Shown one piece after another: positions 46,726-59,754 of a DNA stretch of 64,000 nucleotides. How positions within the stretch are numbered: position 1 is the stretch's first letter; each line of letters opens with the position of its first letter. Where the stretch lies: NCBI RefSeq assembly GCF_030272615.1, contig NC_081415.1:629033240-629097239 (forward strand), in the 5' to 3' direction. The notes below the pieces were generated by a model. That model ran no database searches, was not told where the DNA came from, and saw nothing but the letters and a program-made list of their open reading frames with translations. The position numbers were made by a program, and so were the translations under genes. Origin of the DNA: Cryptomeria japonica. Lineage: Eukaryota > Streptophyta > Pinopsida > Cupressales > Cupressaceae.

Positions 46726-49373
46726 TCTATGGTTGCGATTATTCTCAAGCATGATATGCCTCCTTACATGGAATGATCTCTTGAGAAATGCATATTCCTT
46801 CCTTAAGAGAATTTGTTCTAGTAGGAAGTCATATTACTTGAAAATAAACACCATTAGAAAATGTGTACTCCTTTTCCCCTTGTCCTTCTTATTTGGGGGG
46901 AAATGATTTTCACTCCTATCTCTTTCTCTATATCGTGTGTATCACTATTTCCTTTAGGGGTTGAATTTCTCATTTATGTTTATCATTTCTATATGCTTAA
47001 ATCCCCCTTGGGGAATATCTGATACTTTTTCTTCCTTTCGAAGATTACCACTTCTTGAGATGTGTATTTTACATGTACTAATGTCTTTTCTTGCATGTGT
47101 TCATATAAGTTCATTGCACATTCTCTTATGTTTAATCTCTCTCTAGAGGATTGTGTAATCTCTTCTCATTGTCCCTACACTTGGGGAGAAATGATCTCTC
47201 TCTCTCTCTTTCTCTAGGGATCAACTTTGTCCTATTTTGTGAATGGTATGAGCTATATTACTTGATGTCATTCCATGTGCACAATTGTTGGTTGTTAGCT
47301 CAAGGATTATCTATTATACAAGAGGTGTAAGTCCTTGACTGCAACCTCTTTCACAATTAGTAATGTACATCTATGATAAATTCACCCATCCCTCTTGGGG
47401 CTAAAAGTGATTCATCCCTTATAAAGAATCCCTTTCACCTAGGAATAGGAGGAAGGATTGCATTCTTGTTCTCTCCTTTTCTTTGTTCTAGAAGATGCTA
47501 TATTTGTCTAAGATAATTCCTCTTGGAGGATGATTTCTTTCGAATAAAGATATCTTCTCTTCCAAGGATCACCTTTACACTTATAGTAAAATATCTCTTT
47601 TCAACTATCTTATCCTTTCTTGAAGAGTATTCCCCTAATGCAGGAGCATCCAGTGGTGTAAGGGCAATCCTACATCACACAAAAAAAATTTATATTTTAT
47701 ATTCTAGTTTTTGGATTTTTCCTTTCTTATTTATGCAATTTATTTATAGTCAAATTTGAAGCCTTTAGAGGCTTCGGATGAGCCCAAAATTTGGTAGAAA
47801 TCCAACAATTAGATCTAAAGTTATGGCTACCGAAAGTTGGACAATTATTTTTCAAAAAGTTTCCAATTAACGAATTTGGCTTTAGTGAAATTATGCAGTT
47901 TCTTGTTCTAGCGCTAGTTAGTCTGCCAAGTTTCTATTTCAAATGTTATCTTAGCTCCTAGGCAAAGAAAGTCTATTTAAGACTCATCTTTGAGGAAAAT
48001 AGTTTAGTTTTTGGAGTTGAGTTTTTGAGAGCTTAGAGTTGGGAGATTGTATTGTGGGAAGGATATTTTCCAAAATCTATATGTTGCATGTGTGGCAGCC
48101 TATGAAGTTTTAATCCTCTGAAATTGTAGTGCATGTAGTGCATGTTGGTTGCAAATAATAATAAAATTTCTCTTTTGTTTCTCAATTGTTGTGTTTTTAT
48201 GTTTCTCGGTTTGTTCCCTCATCATCCCCTCTCTTGCTTGGATTATGACATTGTTGCATAACGGATATCTTCTTTGTGATGAAGGTAGGTATCCTTGTTC
48301 TACTTTCCTTAAGATATAAATATTAACCATGTTGACATCTTAAGGGGGGTGCACCCACACTGCTCCTTTGTACCATACTTCTCTCACGTATTGTACAATG
48401 GGACATTCTTGGAACCAAAGGGCGGCCTCTTAGAGAAAGGTGTCATCACTTTTCTTGTACAGTGGGACATTCTTGGAACTAGAGGGAAGCCTCTTAGAGA
48501 AAGAAGTCGTCACTTTTCTCCTATATAGTAGGTCATTTTCAGAACCAGAGCATAGAATCTTAGAGCGAGATGACTCTACTTTTTCCAAGTACAATGGGTC
48601 ATTCTTGGAACCAGAGCATAGAATTCTTAGAGAGAGATGATGCCACTTTTCTCTCATGCAGGGTGATTATTCTTAGATCCAGAGCACAGACTCTTAAAGC
48701 AAGATATCACACCTTTTTTGACACTTGTACTATACATTGTATATAGGTTGTAGCGTACTTGAGCATAGACTCCTATGAGGTGCTTCAAACCTCACTTGCA
48801 CACATGTGCTTGAGATTGGGTGGAACTAACAGTGTTCCCACTCTCCTCTCTTAAGTGGATCACCTAGATAGGCTTTGGGGGCTAGATTTCCATGTCCTTT
48901 TCTCCATGGATCACCTAGTTTTCAAGGCGAGATGTCCATTGTTTCTCTCTTGTTTGCCTTTCTCCTCATGGATCACCAAAGTGTGTATTCATGTCCTCTC
49001 TCTCCTTCCTCTCATGAACCCATATTTTTTCTATTAATGGTTCATGGATGATGTTAGCTTTGCTCTTTTATGTGATCACTTGTGTTTATGTGATGAAATT
49101 TGTATTTGTCTCCTGAGAAATTTGAGTATCGAGGTCTCTTTGGCTAGTTGGTTTGTCATCTTCTATCTTATTTTTGTTGTGTGTCTTTTGTGCTTTGTTT
49201 TTGTTTTGTGTGCTCTTGCATATGTTTGAGTGAGTTAAGATCATAAGGTTGGAGGCTTTTGTTCTCAAGATTAGTGATATCTTATACTCCTTGTGGTATT
49301 GCACTGCATCTCTCATCTTCATCTCTATTTCTTCTACTTTACCAGTAGTAGTAGCATAAGCCATACTCACGCT
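46726..49373 (+). other. Element D 3' non-coding part
   Basis: I see no supported coding region. It contains a CT-rich run at about 47191-47215, a minisatellite (48393-48716) and many 'GGATCACC' / 'CTCTC' words. It ends at a polypurine tract, so it is the 3' untranslated part of element D. Confidence 0.6.
48393..48716. repeat. Minisatellite, five units of about 65 bp
   Basis: Units start at about 48393, 48457, 48521, 48589 and 48655. Each has the pattern GTACAATGGGACATTCTTGG, then AACCAGAG, CTTAGAGA and a CACTTTTCT tail. Unit 5 is the most diverged. No reading frame is consistently preserved. Confidence 0.88.
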
Positions 49374-49393
49374 AAAGTGGGGGCTAAATTTAG
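49374..49393 (+). promoter_or_regulatory. Polypurine tract of element D
   Basis: AAAGTGGGGGCTAAATTTAG lies immediately before TGTCATAAAATT, the presumed 3' LTR start. The purine block and TG start are as expected, but the LTR has no partner in the window. Confidence 0.65.
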
Positions 49394-50608
49394 TGTCATA
49401 AAATTGTGCCTCCTATAATTTTAACCACATTTGAGGTCCTCACCTTGGCGATGACACCCTCCTTCTTGACCAAGACATCTTTTTGCATTTTCATCCCTTG
49501 ACCCCTTCTAGTTTGAGCCTTGAGATAGCCTCATGACCCTATCTAGGCCCCAAGATAGGGCATGATAGGGGTGTGGTGCCCCTATCCTAGCCTCTTAGGG
49601 TGGCCCCAAGATAGGTCCCCCCAGCCCTATCTACACTTTGGGATCCTAAATCTCCCTAATGTTGGCCTTTGGTGAGATTAATTAATCTTTTGAGGCATGT
49701 ATAAAAAGGGAGTTGGTCCTCTCATTTGCAAGGAAGTGATATAGGGGATACAGGAGCAAGATAAGGATAATAAGCAAAATTCAAGCGAAGGGTCTTCATT
49801 ACAAAGCATTCAAGCAATCAAGTCTTCTTCATTCATTGGAGAAATATTACAACATCCATTTGCAAGCATGTGTGTGTACTAGGGTTTTGTCATGTTACAT
49901 GCCATTTTATGCAATACTTGTGATTACATCCAAGAAGAAAAGCAATCATCATCAACAAGTTGCAAATCTACAAGGTATACATTTCCATTGTTTGCATTGA
50001 AGCATTTGCAATTACTTTCTTTCAAGGTTGATTCCTCAACCAGAGTTTGACTAAGGCAAACCCCTATCCACAACCCTTCTTTCCCTCTTTTATGTGTGTA
50101 GGTTGTAGGTGTGCAACTGTACTTTTAGGTTTCAGCTTCATTTGTAGAGACGGAAGAACCCTTTTTTTTTCATGGATTTTGTGGAGAACCATGTACATTA
50201 TTGCCATGGTCCTGATGACTTTTCTCCAAATTTGTAAGGCAGATCCGTATCAGTCTAATTAGCTTAGATCTAAAGTTACAGCATGATTCTGAATTAGTAG
50301 CTCCTCATTTCACTCAATTTCTCTCTTTGTTCCACATAGTCAAAAAGTCAGCTTTCCAATTTAAAAAAGAGGGTAAATCACACTTCAACCCTTGCAATCC
50401 ACTTGGAATTCACATCCTTGTCTCTCTTGGATTTGGATCTAGTGGATTCAAGCCCCTCTTTTGAATGTAAAGTTCCTCCAAGGGAAAATCATCCTAGTGA
50501 CCTCCTTTCTCTCTCCTAGGTGGGGAGTTACTAGGGTCCAATTTTCCACTTTACAAGAACTTTCAAGGAGAAGTCAATCGAGGTACATTCTAATTTGGCA
50601 AGACCGAT
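49394..50608 (+). repeat. 3' LTR of element D, first part (interrupted by element E)
   Basis: It starts TGTCATAAAATTG. Hairpins are visible at 49537-49560 (CCCTATCT / AGATAGGG) and 49564-49586 (GATAGGGG / CCCCTATC). No complete gene is present. From about 50530 a reading frame opens that continues after element E at 63896. The LTR is interrupted at 50608 by the E insertion (duplication CCGAT). Confidence 0.6.
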
Positions 50609-52105
50609 TGTAGACATCTAAAAATGGACAACGCTTGTGGAGTCATACTTTAACATTTGCGCATTGCCTTATTTTAGGGTTTTTGCATTGCATTAACATT
50701 TCTTCTATGTTGTGCACTTGGTCTTTATCATTTGCGAGCATCGAGTCCTTCTTCTGCATTCTTCATTTTTCTTGTTTTCGAATTTGGTCTTGTCGATAAC
50801 AATCTTTAGTCATGATTTTGGTCGATCCTATCCTATTGTATCAATGTGCATGTTCATTTGTCATCATTTTGGACATCGTCAATCCTAATTGATGATAGAA
50901 TTAGGGTTTTGTCCTCTTTTCAATATTGTCATTTTGTGATCAATTTCTCATCGATCGTTGTCATTTTCAATCTTGTCATTTTGTGATCGATTTGTCATCA
51001 ATCGTTGTCCTCTTTTCAATCTCGTCAATTTTGTGATCGATTTGTCATCGATCGTTGTCCTCTTGTCAATCTTGTCATTTTGTGATCGATTCATCATCGA
51101 TCCTCGTCCTTGTCAATCTTGTCATTTTGTGATCGATTTGTCATCGATCGTCATCCTTCTCAATCATGTCAATTTGGATCAATTAGTCATTGTTCCTCGT
51201 CAATTGGTGCATTTATCAATCAAATTGTTTGTCAGCATTGGTCCTTTGTTAATCAGAATCATGATCGAATCGACATCAATTATCTTTTGTCAAGACTTAA
51301 TTGTTGTCCTTGCATTTCTAATTTATCTTCTAGGATTTTATGATTTATTCATTTAATCTTGATTGTCATTTTCCCTCTAGGTTAAATTATTTATTTATTT
51401 ATCCTAAGTCTTCTTGTCACAATTAAATAGTTATTTAATTGGCTAATTAATTCCTCCTCTTTTTGTAAATTGATTAATGAATGAAAAATTATTAATTAAT
51501 TTACCTAATTTTCATCAATTTCTAATTTCCTAATTTCCAATTCATCATTTCTAACCTAATTTTTTAATTTCTCCTAAATTCCTAAATTTCTATTTCTATT
51601 TTCAAATTCTTGTCATAACTTCTTGCATAGTGATTTGTCATAAATTGTCATAAATTGTCATAACACCTTGCATAGCAATTTGTCATACACTTGTCATAAT
51701 TTTGTCATTCTTGATTTGAAATTTCCTTTCAAATCTCTTCATGCTAATCTTGTTTTTTCTCCAATTTATCTATAAATTGGATGAATTTCTTCAATCATGG
51801 CCCCCGATCGATCAATCAATCATGCTTCTAGTATCCTTATGCTATCTTGTCAATCTTGCTTTCATCTCATGCTTATGCACTTGTAGGTGAGATCCACAAA
51901 CAAAGCAATTTGAAGGAGAAAGAAGGACAATGGAGAATTATGAAGGAGATATCTGCATTTGGTTTGCTTTAATTTCATCTTGAAAATCTTGTCTTCATAT
52001 TTTCTATTGAATGTTTTTAGGATTGTTATCATTGCAATTTAGTTTTTGTGATTGAGCTAGTCTAATTTGCTACTTGCTTTGATGATTTCCAAATTCCTAT
52101 CTTCA
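50609..52105 (+). repeat. 5' LTR of element E
   Basis: It matches 62430-63890. The main length difference is an extra stretch of about 36 bp around 51620-51660 with repeated TTGTCATAA words. U3 carries a tandem palindromic array at 50925-51168. Confidence 0.95.
50925..51168. repeat. Tandem palindromic array in the element E 5' LTR
   Basis: About five units of 46-53 bp share TTGTCATTTTGTGATCGATT, then TGTCATCGATC and a GTCCT...TCAAT tail. Within a unit GATCGAT / ATCGATC can pair. The 3' LTR copy (about 62745-62990) has more substitutions. Confidence 0.88.
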
Positions 52106-52110
52106 TTTTT

Positions 52111-52129
52111 TGGTGAACCCGATGTGAAC
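52111..52129 (+). promoter_or_regulatory. Probable primer-binding site of element E
   Basis: TGGTGAACCCGATGTGAAC starts five bases after the LTR end. The TGG start and position fit a PBS. I could not match it to a specific tRNA from memory. Confidence 0.65.
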
Positions 52130-52215
52130 TTAACCCCTTAACTATGTTTTTGAGTGCTTTTGAGCTGATTTGCAGGTGAAAACCCAAGAAACAGGGCAAC
52201 TCAGGGCTTTCTGGA

Positions 52216-52322
52216 CACTTATGCACCAGTGTAGGAGGGATCTGCGCCTATGTCAAGGCATTCTGCGCCTGTGTCAAGGCAATCTGTGCCTGTGTTGAGA
52301 CATTCTGCGCCTGTGTAAGGCC
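52216..52322 (+). repeat. Leader repeats of element E
   Basis: About five imperfect copies of a 22-bp unit (ATTCTGCGCCTGTGTCAAGG) lie just downstream of the PBS. A related set in inverse orientation lies at 61793-61890. Confidence 0.85.
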
Positions 52323-54242
52323 AGAAACAGAGGTGAAAATCAGTGTTTTTACATTCAAATTACTTTGTTTTGCATTCTATTCTTGTATTCTAGTTTTCTT
52401 TGGTACTGATTCTCTGTGCAGCACCTTGGCATTACGTGTGATGAAGACTAATAATGAAACTACTAACAAAACTTATGTAGGTTCACTAGTCAAAGACCAA
52501 ACAAATCAAACTTCTAACTTAGTGATTTTGTAGGTTGCCTTATATTCCAACCAAACTTTGTGTTTGTTATTCATAATTAGGCACCTAGTATGTTTGTTAA
52601 GTAGGATGGAATGAACATGTGTTCACTTTTCTTGTTGAGCTTGACATTGGAGTAGGAGAGTATGCTCTCATCCTTCTTAGGGTGATCAAAAATCCAGATC
52701 TTCGATACCATTCTCATGTTTTGGATTGTTTGTTACCTTTAGAGGGCCTGCCTTCCCGACCATTTGCTTTCTTTTGCAAGCAAGTGACAATCGTGAGAAG
52801 GGAACGACCGAAAGTGAGCATAGCTAGAGTACCTTGGCATTCTAACTCACTATAAATAAATACGTGATGGGTGAAAGCTTTGAAAGAAGGGTTACGTGGG
52901 AATTGTAGTTACTTGGGAAGTGATGACCCTTGGACTCTTTCTCATATTAGCATCTAAGTAGGGCCTCACGGTCTAAATCCTGCTTGTGCGACTACATTTG
53001 TTTGGTATCTTGGTGGGCCTATGTCTCAATCACGCTTACGTGACACCAAGGAGTAGCGCTTAACAGAAATCCTTATTAAACACCTTGTATTTAGAGGCCA
53101 AAAATCCTTCTAGTTGCTTGAGAAGGAGGAGTTCGGATACTTGGAAGAGATACTAAGTTCGCCATGGGGAGATTTCCATGGGGACTGATGCTTGGTTGCC
53201 CTGAGAAGTGAGTGCCATGGAGGGGAGACCATGGGGTCAAGCATCTATGTATTCTCCTTGAATCTTATAACAAGTCTACCTCTCAAGTACCTACTATCTT
53301 TACCTACCATAAGAAATGTGTGAATGAGCATGATTGTCTTGAGTCTAAGTTAAAATATCTTATCTTCTTTGCTTGTCAAAAGTTGAGTTGTGTCTCATTT
53401 CAAAAACAAGACAAATTGATTCAAAACAAGGTTAAACACAATAGTATTTCATTCAACAAAGTTCAAAACACCTTCAAACATTGTTGTCAAACATTTTTCA
53501 AAATCTTGTCTCAACATTGATGTCACTTAGATTTAGGTTCATCCTAGGTTTGCATTTTGCAAATTCATTGTCAACTACAAAGGTTAGGTTTCACCTAGGT
53601 CATACTCCTTTGCATATCAATAAGGGTCATCCATTTGCATGTGTCCTCTTGCATTAGAGTAATACCATTTCATAATTCAACCTTAGGTTTTGTCTTAGGT
53701 TGACATTGTCATACATTTGCATTTGCATCTTTGTCCTCATAACATTAGGTCACATTTGCATACCCTAGGTCTCTTCATTGAGCTTAGGTCATTATCATAT
53801 TATATTAGGGTCATTTGCATAGTAATTGTCCCTTTGCATATAGTGTCAAAACTAGGTTTTGTCATACTTGAGTAATGCAAATCTTTGATAAAGACCTAGG
53901 TTATTGTTAGGAAGTCTAGACCTTATCAAACTTTTGTCTTTTTGTCATCACTATCATTTGGTCAAACCTAGCTTAGTATCCAAGCATATAGGGGAGACAT
54001 TGTCATTTTTTGCTTTTGTCACTTGGTCCTTTTGTCCTTTGAGGTCTAGACATCATTTCAATTTCCTAAGGGTCTCATTTTTAGAATTACATTCATGAGT
54101 TTGTCAAAATCTTGAAAAAACAACCAAAAACATAGGTTGCATTTTTGCCATAGATTGCATTTTCATCTATTTAGTTTGCATTTAGTTGCATATCATATAT
54201 TATCCTCGAAAAATTCCAAAAATATTGAATTTGCATAGTGAC
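52323..54242 (+). other. Element E untranslated leader
   Basis: About 1.9 kb without a supported gene. Many stops occur in all frames. The second half is rich in the word TTAGGTT / CCTAGGT. Confidence 0.55.
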
Positions 54243-57200
54243 ATGCCTGTTGAAACAAGGTCAAAATATAAGAAGATGGGTGAACCAATGTATCAACCCA
54301 TTGACAACATATCAAACTCACATTTTCAAACTAGTCAAACAGTACAAATTGAAGGTTCGTCAAGCACATCATTACCACCATATGGAATGGTTCAACTTGG
54401 ACCACCTCCATTATATGAACCAGTATTTGTACCCATGAAACCAGGACATGGGAGTGTTCCACCAACACCAAGAGGAAATGCACCTTTTGATTTGAATCAA
54501 CCAAACCTGCAACATGAAATTCAAACATTACACGAGGAACAAACTCTTTCACAAGGATTTGGTTCAGATCAAGGCATTCAACAAGAAATAAATCCAAATA
54601 TTTTACCAGATTCTTCATCAAATTCCGATGCTTCTGATGATGTTGATATGTTCCTTAAAGATCCGAAGTTGACAAAAAAGATAGATAAATTCTTGAATAA
54701 GGTCTTTAAGATGTTCCCACAAAAATATCTTGACATGATGAGTAATGTGACCTCCTCAAGTGAGCAAATCAATGTGCAAAAACAACAAGGTGGTGAGTTG
54801 TTAAGTTTCTCTCCACATCCAAACAAATAAAATGTGCAACAAGAAACTCAAAACACCTTGATGAGTAAACGTGCTTCAAAAACGTTGATAGTGACTATTC
54901 CTCAAAAGTCATCGTTTGAAACAATAAACAATCCGTTATTTAATACAACACCTTTTACACAAGATCAAATGAGGGCCACACAAATATTGATAGCTGGCCC
55001 TCAACAAGAAATGATTCCTTGAATAATTACAAGTGGATCAAAATCTAAGATGCAAGAAAGCTTTACGACTGGAATGCCTAATCTTACCAATGTCCAAAAC
55101 AATTCCACAATGCAGCAAAGTTCCTATGTCCCATTAAGTTCAATATATTTGCCAAATACTCAAGTACCTATTATGCAAAATATTGTGACCGATCCTTCGA
55201 TAATGGCAACACAAAGAGCCACAAATAGTGGTCTACAACAACAACAAGTGTTACAACAATTGAGTAATACACAAAAGGCACAATTGAATGTGCAAACAAG
55301 CAATGCACAACAACAACAATATCGCATTCAACAACACATTGTAGTGTCTTCTGCACCATTACAAGTTAATTCAAACTTGAAACCACCACAATGGATTGGA
55401 CAAACAACATAGCAAGTCAATGCAAGTGCCATACCCCATCTCAAGGAGAAACAACAAAAACCTCCCAAACAAAGTTTTTTGCAAATGATGGGATTTACAT
55501 CAAGAGTACAACAATTGGCACAAAGTCAATAAATTCCGATTCATTAGCATCAACAACAACATGTGCCTCAATATGTGCCAAGACAAAAAAATTATCATAC
55601 TTCACAACCACAATTGATGTTCATGCAATATCAACAACACCCTCAATTGCAATATCAACCAAGGCTACCAATCATGATTCCACCACAAGAAGCACAACAA
55701 CAGGGTCAATGTCAAGGCACGACACAACCACAACAACAAGAGCTGTATCAAGAACTTTATACAAATCCCTTGTACTATTTGGAAATGAAAGATTTAATGC
55801 CATCAAATGCTTCTCTTTTAGAGAGTCCCATTCAAATTCCATCCCCTTCGTGCCAAATCATTGATTCCTTGTTAGAATCCTCCATGCATATCCAAAGTCC
55901 AACCCCATGTCAAGAGGATAATTTAGAGCATGAAGAAACATGTCTTGAAATAGATGAAGATCAAGATCTTGAAACCTTATCATCCCATCCAATTGTTGAC
56001 CAAGATCCCATTTCCCCAGACACTCGCAATGATTCACTTATTCCTGTCAATTCTATCCAAGAACACAATGTCCTTTCAAATCCCATTGACATTCTACTTC
56101 CTAAGAAAGATCAAGATATCCCTTCCATCCTTTCCAATGATCCCATTAAAAGTCCAGAGAAAAGCAACTTTAAAGAGGATTCCAATGATCTTCCTCCTTG
56201 TCAAGATCAAATTATTCCTTTAAATCCTCCACACGATCCTTCTGTTCCTCCATGTCCTTGTCTTAATGCTCCATATACACTCCAAGATCGCATTTCTTTT
56301 GATGATCCCATTATTTATCCCATTCCATCTCTTGAAGAGCCTATCATTGAACCATGTCCACTACACAATCCTAGTCCCCCTCATGATCCTAATCCCCCTC
56401 ATGATTCTAACGTGTTAGTGCAAGATGTTCATGAACCCTTGACATACATAAGGGGTTCTTCCACTTTGGTGCAATCCGATCCACTTCAAGATCTCATTAT
56501 TCTTCTCATATCATATCCACCTCATAATGGACTCACGTCTTCTTCCCAAAGAAAAGAGTATCCTACAAGTCAAGATATTCATAAAGGAAAATGAGTAGAC
56601 CTTCATGAGAAAGAACCCCTCCATATCAAAGAAGATCTTAAGGGTCATGTCTACACAACTCACTCTCAAGACGTTGGTATCCCTCCATCAAAATCAAAAC
56701 ATACACCTTCCCCATCATACTTTCCATCCATCTTAGGTCCTTATATCCCTTCATCCTTTATGCAAGGTCAGCAAAGGCACACATCCTTGAGTAAATTTCA
56801 TCCATCCAAAAGAACTCCATTTCATTCATATCCATCCATGCATTCCTTTCCCCCTCTAAGAAATTTGGATGGCAAGTATAAAAGTCATAAGTCTAGAAAT
56901 CCACATGTATTCAAGGATCAACATGTCCAATATAATCGACATGTCAAAACGAAGAACAATGTGATCTATAAAGAAAAGGAAAAATCCAAAAGGTCACAAA
57001 GGCCCATTTCTCAAAAACAAAAGTTAAAATCTATATGGGTTCCTAAATCCCTTGTGCAAGCAATGCACTCCAAGGAACCACAAAAGCATGAAAAATCAAA
57101 AACCATGTGGATCCCTAAGCGGCTCCTTGAAGCACAAAAGCCTAAAGAAACATCCAACTTGGCATCCAAAGTTGCTATTCCTCCATCCAAACCTCTCAAA

Positions 57201-57374
57201 TTTTTTCCTCCACCACCTTCTTCATCTGTTTTGGGCCCTTATGTCCCAAAATCCATAGCCTTTCCTTCGTCAAAATCTCAATATCCAAAATACATTTTTC
57301 CTCCATCAATCCATCACCCCTCAAGGTGTGTGCCAATGTCGATCTTACCCACATTTCCATCCACTAAAGCCTAG
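54243..57374 (+). pseudogene. Element E long Gln/Pro-rich ORF (gag position, nonsense-broken)
   Basis: From ATG 54243 (MPVETRSKYKK) one frame extends past 57374, interrupted only by stops: TAA at about 54828, TGA 55021, TAG 55410, TAA and TAG near 55530-55545, and TGA 56592. All are one transition from Gln or Arg. Residues 1-195 are Pro/Gln/Asn-rich and end with a helical LTKKIDKFLNKVFKMFPQKYLDMM. The middle is a poly-Gln-type region. The rest is Pro/Ser/Asp-rich, then Lys-rich repeats (SIWVPKSLVQA, TMWIPKRLLEA). No Gag, knuckle or protease motif is recognised. Its position after PBS and leader suggests a gag-like or leader protein. Confidence 0.6.
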
Positions 57375-59754
57375 TTCTTCCAATACCCTATCCATTATCC
57401 AATGCATATTTCCCATCCTTCGATCCCTTTGATCCCATCCTTTGCATAAATCCTTGCCTTAGTTTCATCTCATTTTCCATGTCCTTATCCTACCAACGTC
57501 TTTGAACATACTTTTAAAGGTCATGGTCCATTTTTTTTTCAAGGCTACTATCCAAACAAAAAGATGTTTGAGTCCTTCTTCCATCCCCTATCATAAGTCC
57601 ATCTTCTATTGAAAATGTCAAAATCCAAAAAAAAAAAAAAGTGAAAAAGAAAAAGAAAAAGAAAAAAAAAAAGTAAAGCAAAAATAATTCGTCCACTAGT
57701 GAAAACCTGGCAAACAGGTGCCTTGGGCAAGTACCATGATGAAAACCTGGCAAACAGGTGTCATGTGTAATCTATGAACTTCTTGCATACCGTACTTGGG
57801 GACAGGTTTTATCCTATCATATCCTTTTGTCCTTCATTGCTCCATTATCCTATTGAACCCCTGTCATTACCCTTCATATCCTATTGTCCCTCATGTCCAG
57901 TTTCCCTTTCCACCTTTGATCTTGTCAAGGCTGAGGATCTTCATGAGCATCATGCATCTTGTTTGTAGCTTTTAGTCTATCATAGCTTTTGGTATTTATC
58001 CATTTGCTTATTATAACTTTTCATCCATATTCCCTATCTTATTGCAACTTTCTACCACTATTGCATACCCTACACCGACCTTTTGTCCATGTCCCTTATC
58101 CATTCTTGGTCTTGCTTATCCTATCCATATCTTATCACTATCCATACACACTTTTTCATTCCTTGATCTCAATCTGACATAAGGATGCAAAATTTAAACA
58201 TAGTTTCAAAAACCTCTTGACATGTCCCTCATGCCCTATCACTACTTTACATTGTCATATCCAGTCTCTTGTCCCATCACGCAATAGCCTTTGGAAATTG
58301 CATTTGTATTATCTCTATGATAAAAGGCCTTTGTCTTCCCTCTATCCACCAACATTTCAGAATGCCTATTTATTCACCTGTCATATTCCTTGCCTTGCTA
58401 GACATTGGGGGCAAAATCATAAAAATTGAAAAATGTCCTGAAAAAATCATAAAAATTGAAAAATGTCCTAGAAAAAATCATAAAAATAAAAAAAAATGCC
58501 CTGAAATAAATCCCTAAAAAGTCAAATAAAGTCCTGAAAAAAGAATGAAAAAAAAAATGAACAATTTTTTTTTTTTTAAATCCAAAAACAAGCATTTTGC
58601 AATAAATGATCCCTTTGTGCATAGACAGATCGCTGAGCATACCTCCAATGGCACGCAATCACACACTGCGCTTTACTGAAATCACATGTTAATAGATAAC
58701 TAGACATTCAAACTGATCACAATTGGCACATCAATCAGTCAACATCAATATCATTTGTCCTTGTCACTACTATCATGGGTCTTATACAGGGTGTGGTATA
58801 CTCAAAACCAAACTATGTCCTGTCTTAGACGGGGTACCGCATGTCCTAAAACCAGACAACATGATTGTCCTATCAACACTTTCAACTTTTGACAATGAAG
58901 ATCAAGATGTTTGTTTGACTTGTTGGAATTAGCGAGTCTTATCATTTATTGATTTATCTTCGATCATGTTCCTATGTTACTCGATGATGTCACTGAGTGA
59001 TTTAGAGTGACTGGGATGGTTCATGGTCCCTTTCCTTTTTTTGTGGTGTTTGTTGTTTGTGGAATGTTTGTCACAAACTGGGGCAACTATATCATTGGGT
59101 GTCTGTGATAAGTACATTCGCTTTGTGAGCACCACACATACCTTGACCCTTGATGTATGCACCCTAGGATGCTTCACTCATTCCTTGTGTGCGATGTGTC
59201 TGTCTTTTGCAAAAGGGGTTGCGTTTTAGCTCTAGCCTTCAATGCCATGATGCTTTGCATCCGTTTTGCTACATTAAATAGGGGTTCTCACCTAAAAAGT
59301 GCATTGGTGAAAGCAAGTTTTTCATCGCCTCTAACTGTCCTTTGTCTAATTTCTTCTTACTAACATTTCTTCCATCAGTTTGGGTAGTCAGTTCAGTCTA
59401 GTTCTTCGATCTCCAAAACACATAAGTTGCATCCTGCATTCATCGATTAATACATTTGCATTATATCAAGCCTCTATCAAGCATTTTATCCATTTCATAT
59501 TATAAATGCATCAAAAACACATAAAAATATATTCATACATGTTCCACAATGGTACATAAACAGTGTATAAGACATCCATACATGGAAAATAACCATAAGC
59601 CATAACACATTGCATCCCATCATATAGCTGCATATCATATCATATATCAAAACAATATCGGAGTACAAAATTGGACTGTCTGTCCTAAGTATGGCCCGTA
59701 GGCTGAATACATAGTGTTGCACTACATATGTCTTTATCATAAGGAGTACGTGCC
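57375..59754 (+). other. Element E middle non-coding region with simple repeats
   Basis: Frame remnants continue for about 200 bp, then none are supported. It contains A-rich low complexity at 57628-57673 and a 20-bp block GAAAACCTGGCAAACAGGTG twice (57701, 57741), each holding the small palindrome ACCTG / CAGGT. A 33-bp A-rich unit is repeated three times at about 58413-58505. A PPT-like TTGGGGGCAAAATCAT lies at about 58405-58420. Confidence 0.6.

Noticed and set aside
46726-50608. Host gene with introns
   Set aside because: No splice-linked conserved coding segments are seen. The PPT, LTR start and repeats fit the 3' part of a retroelement.
57514-57753. Minus-strand Phe-rich ORFs
   Set aside because: They arise from an A-rich low-complexity tract and have no motif.
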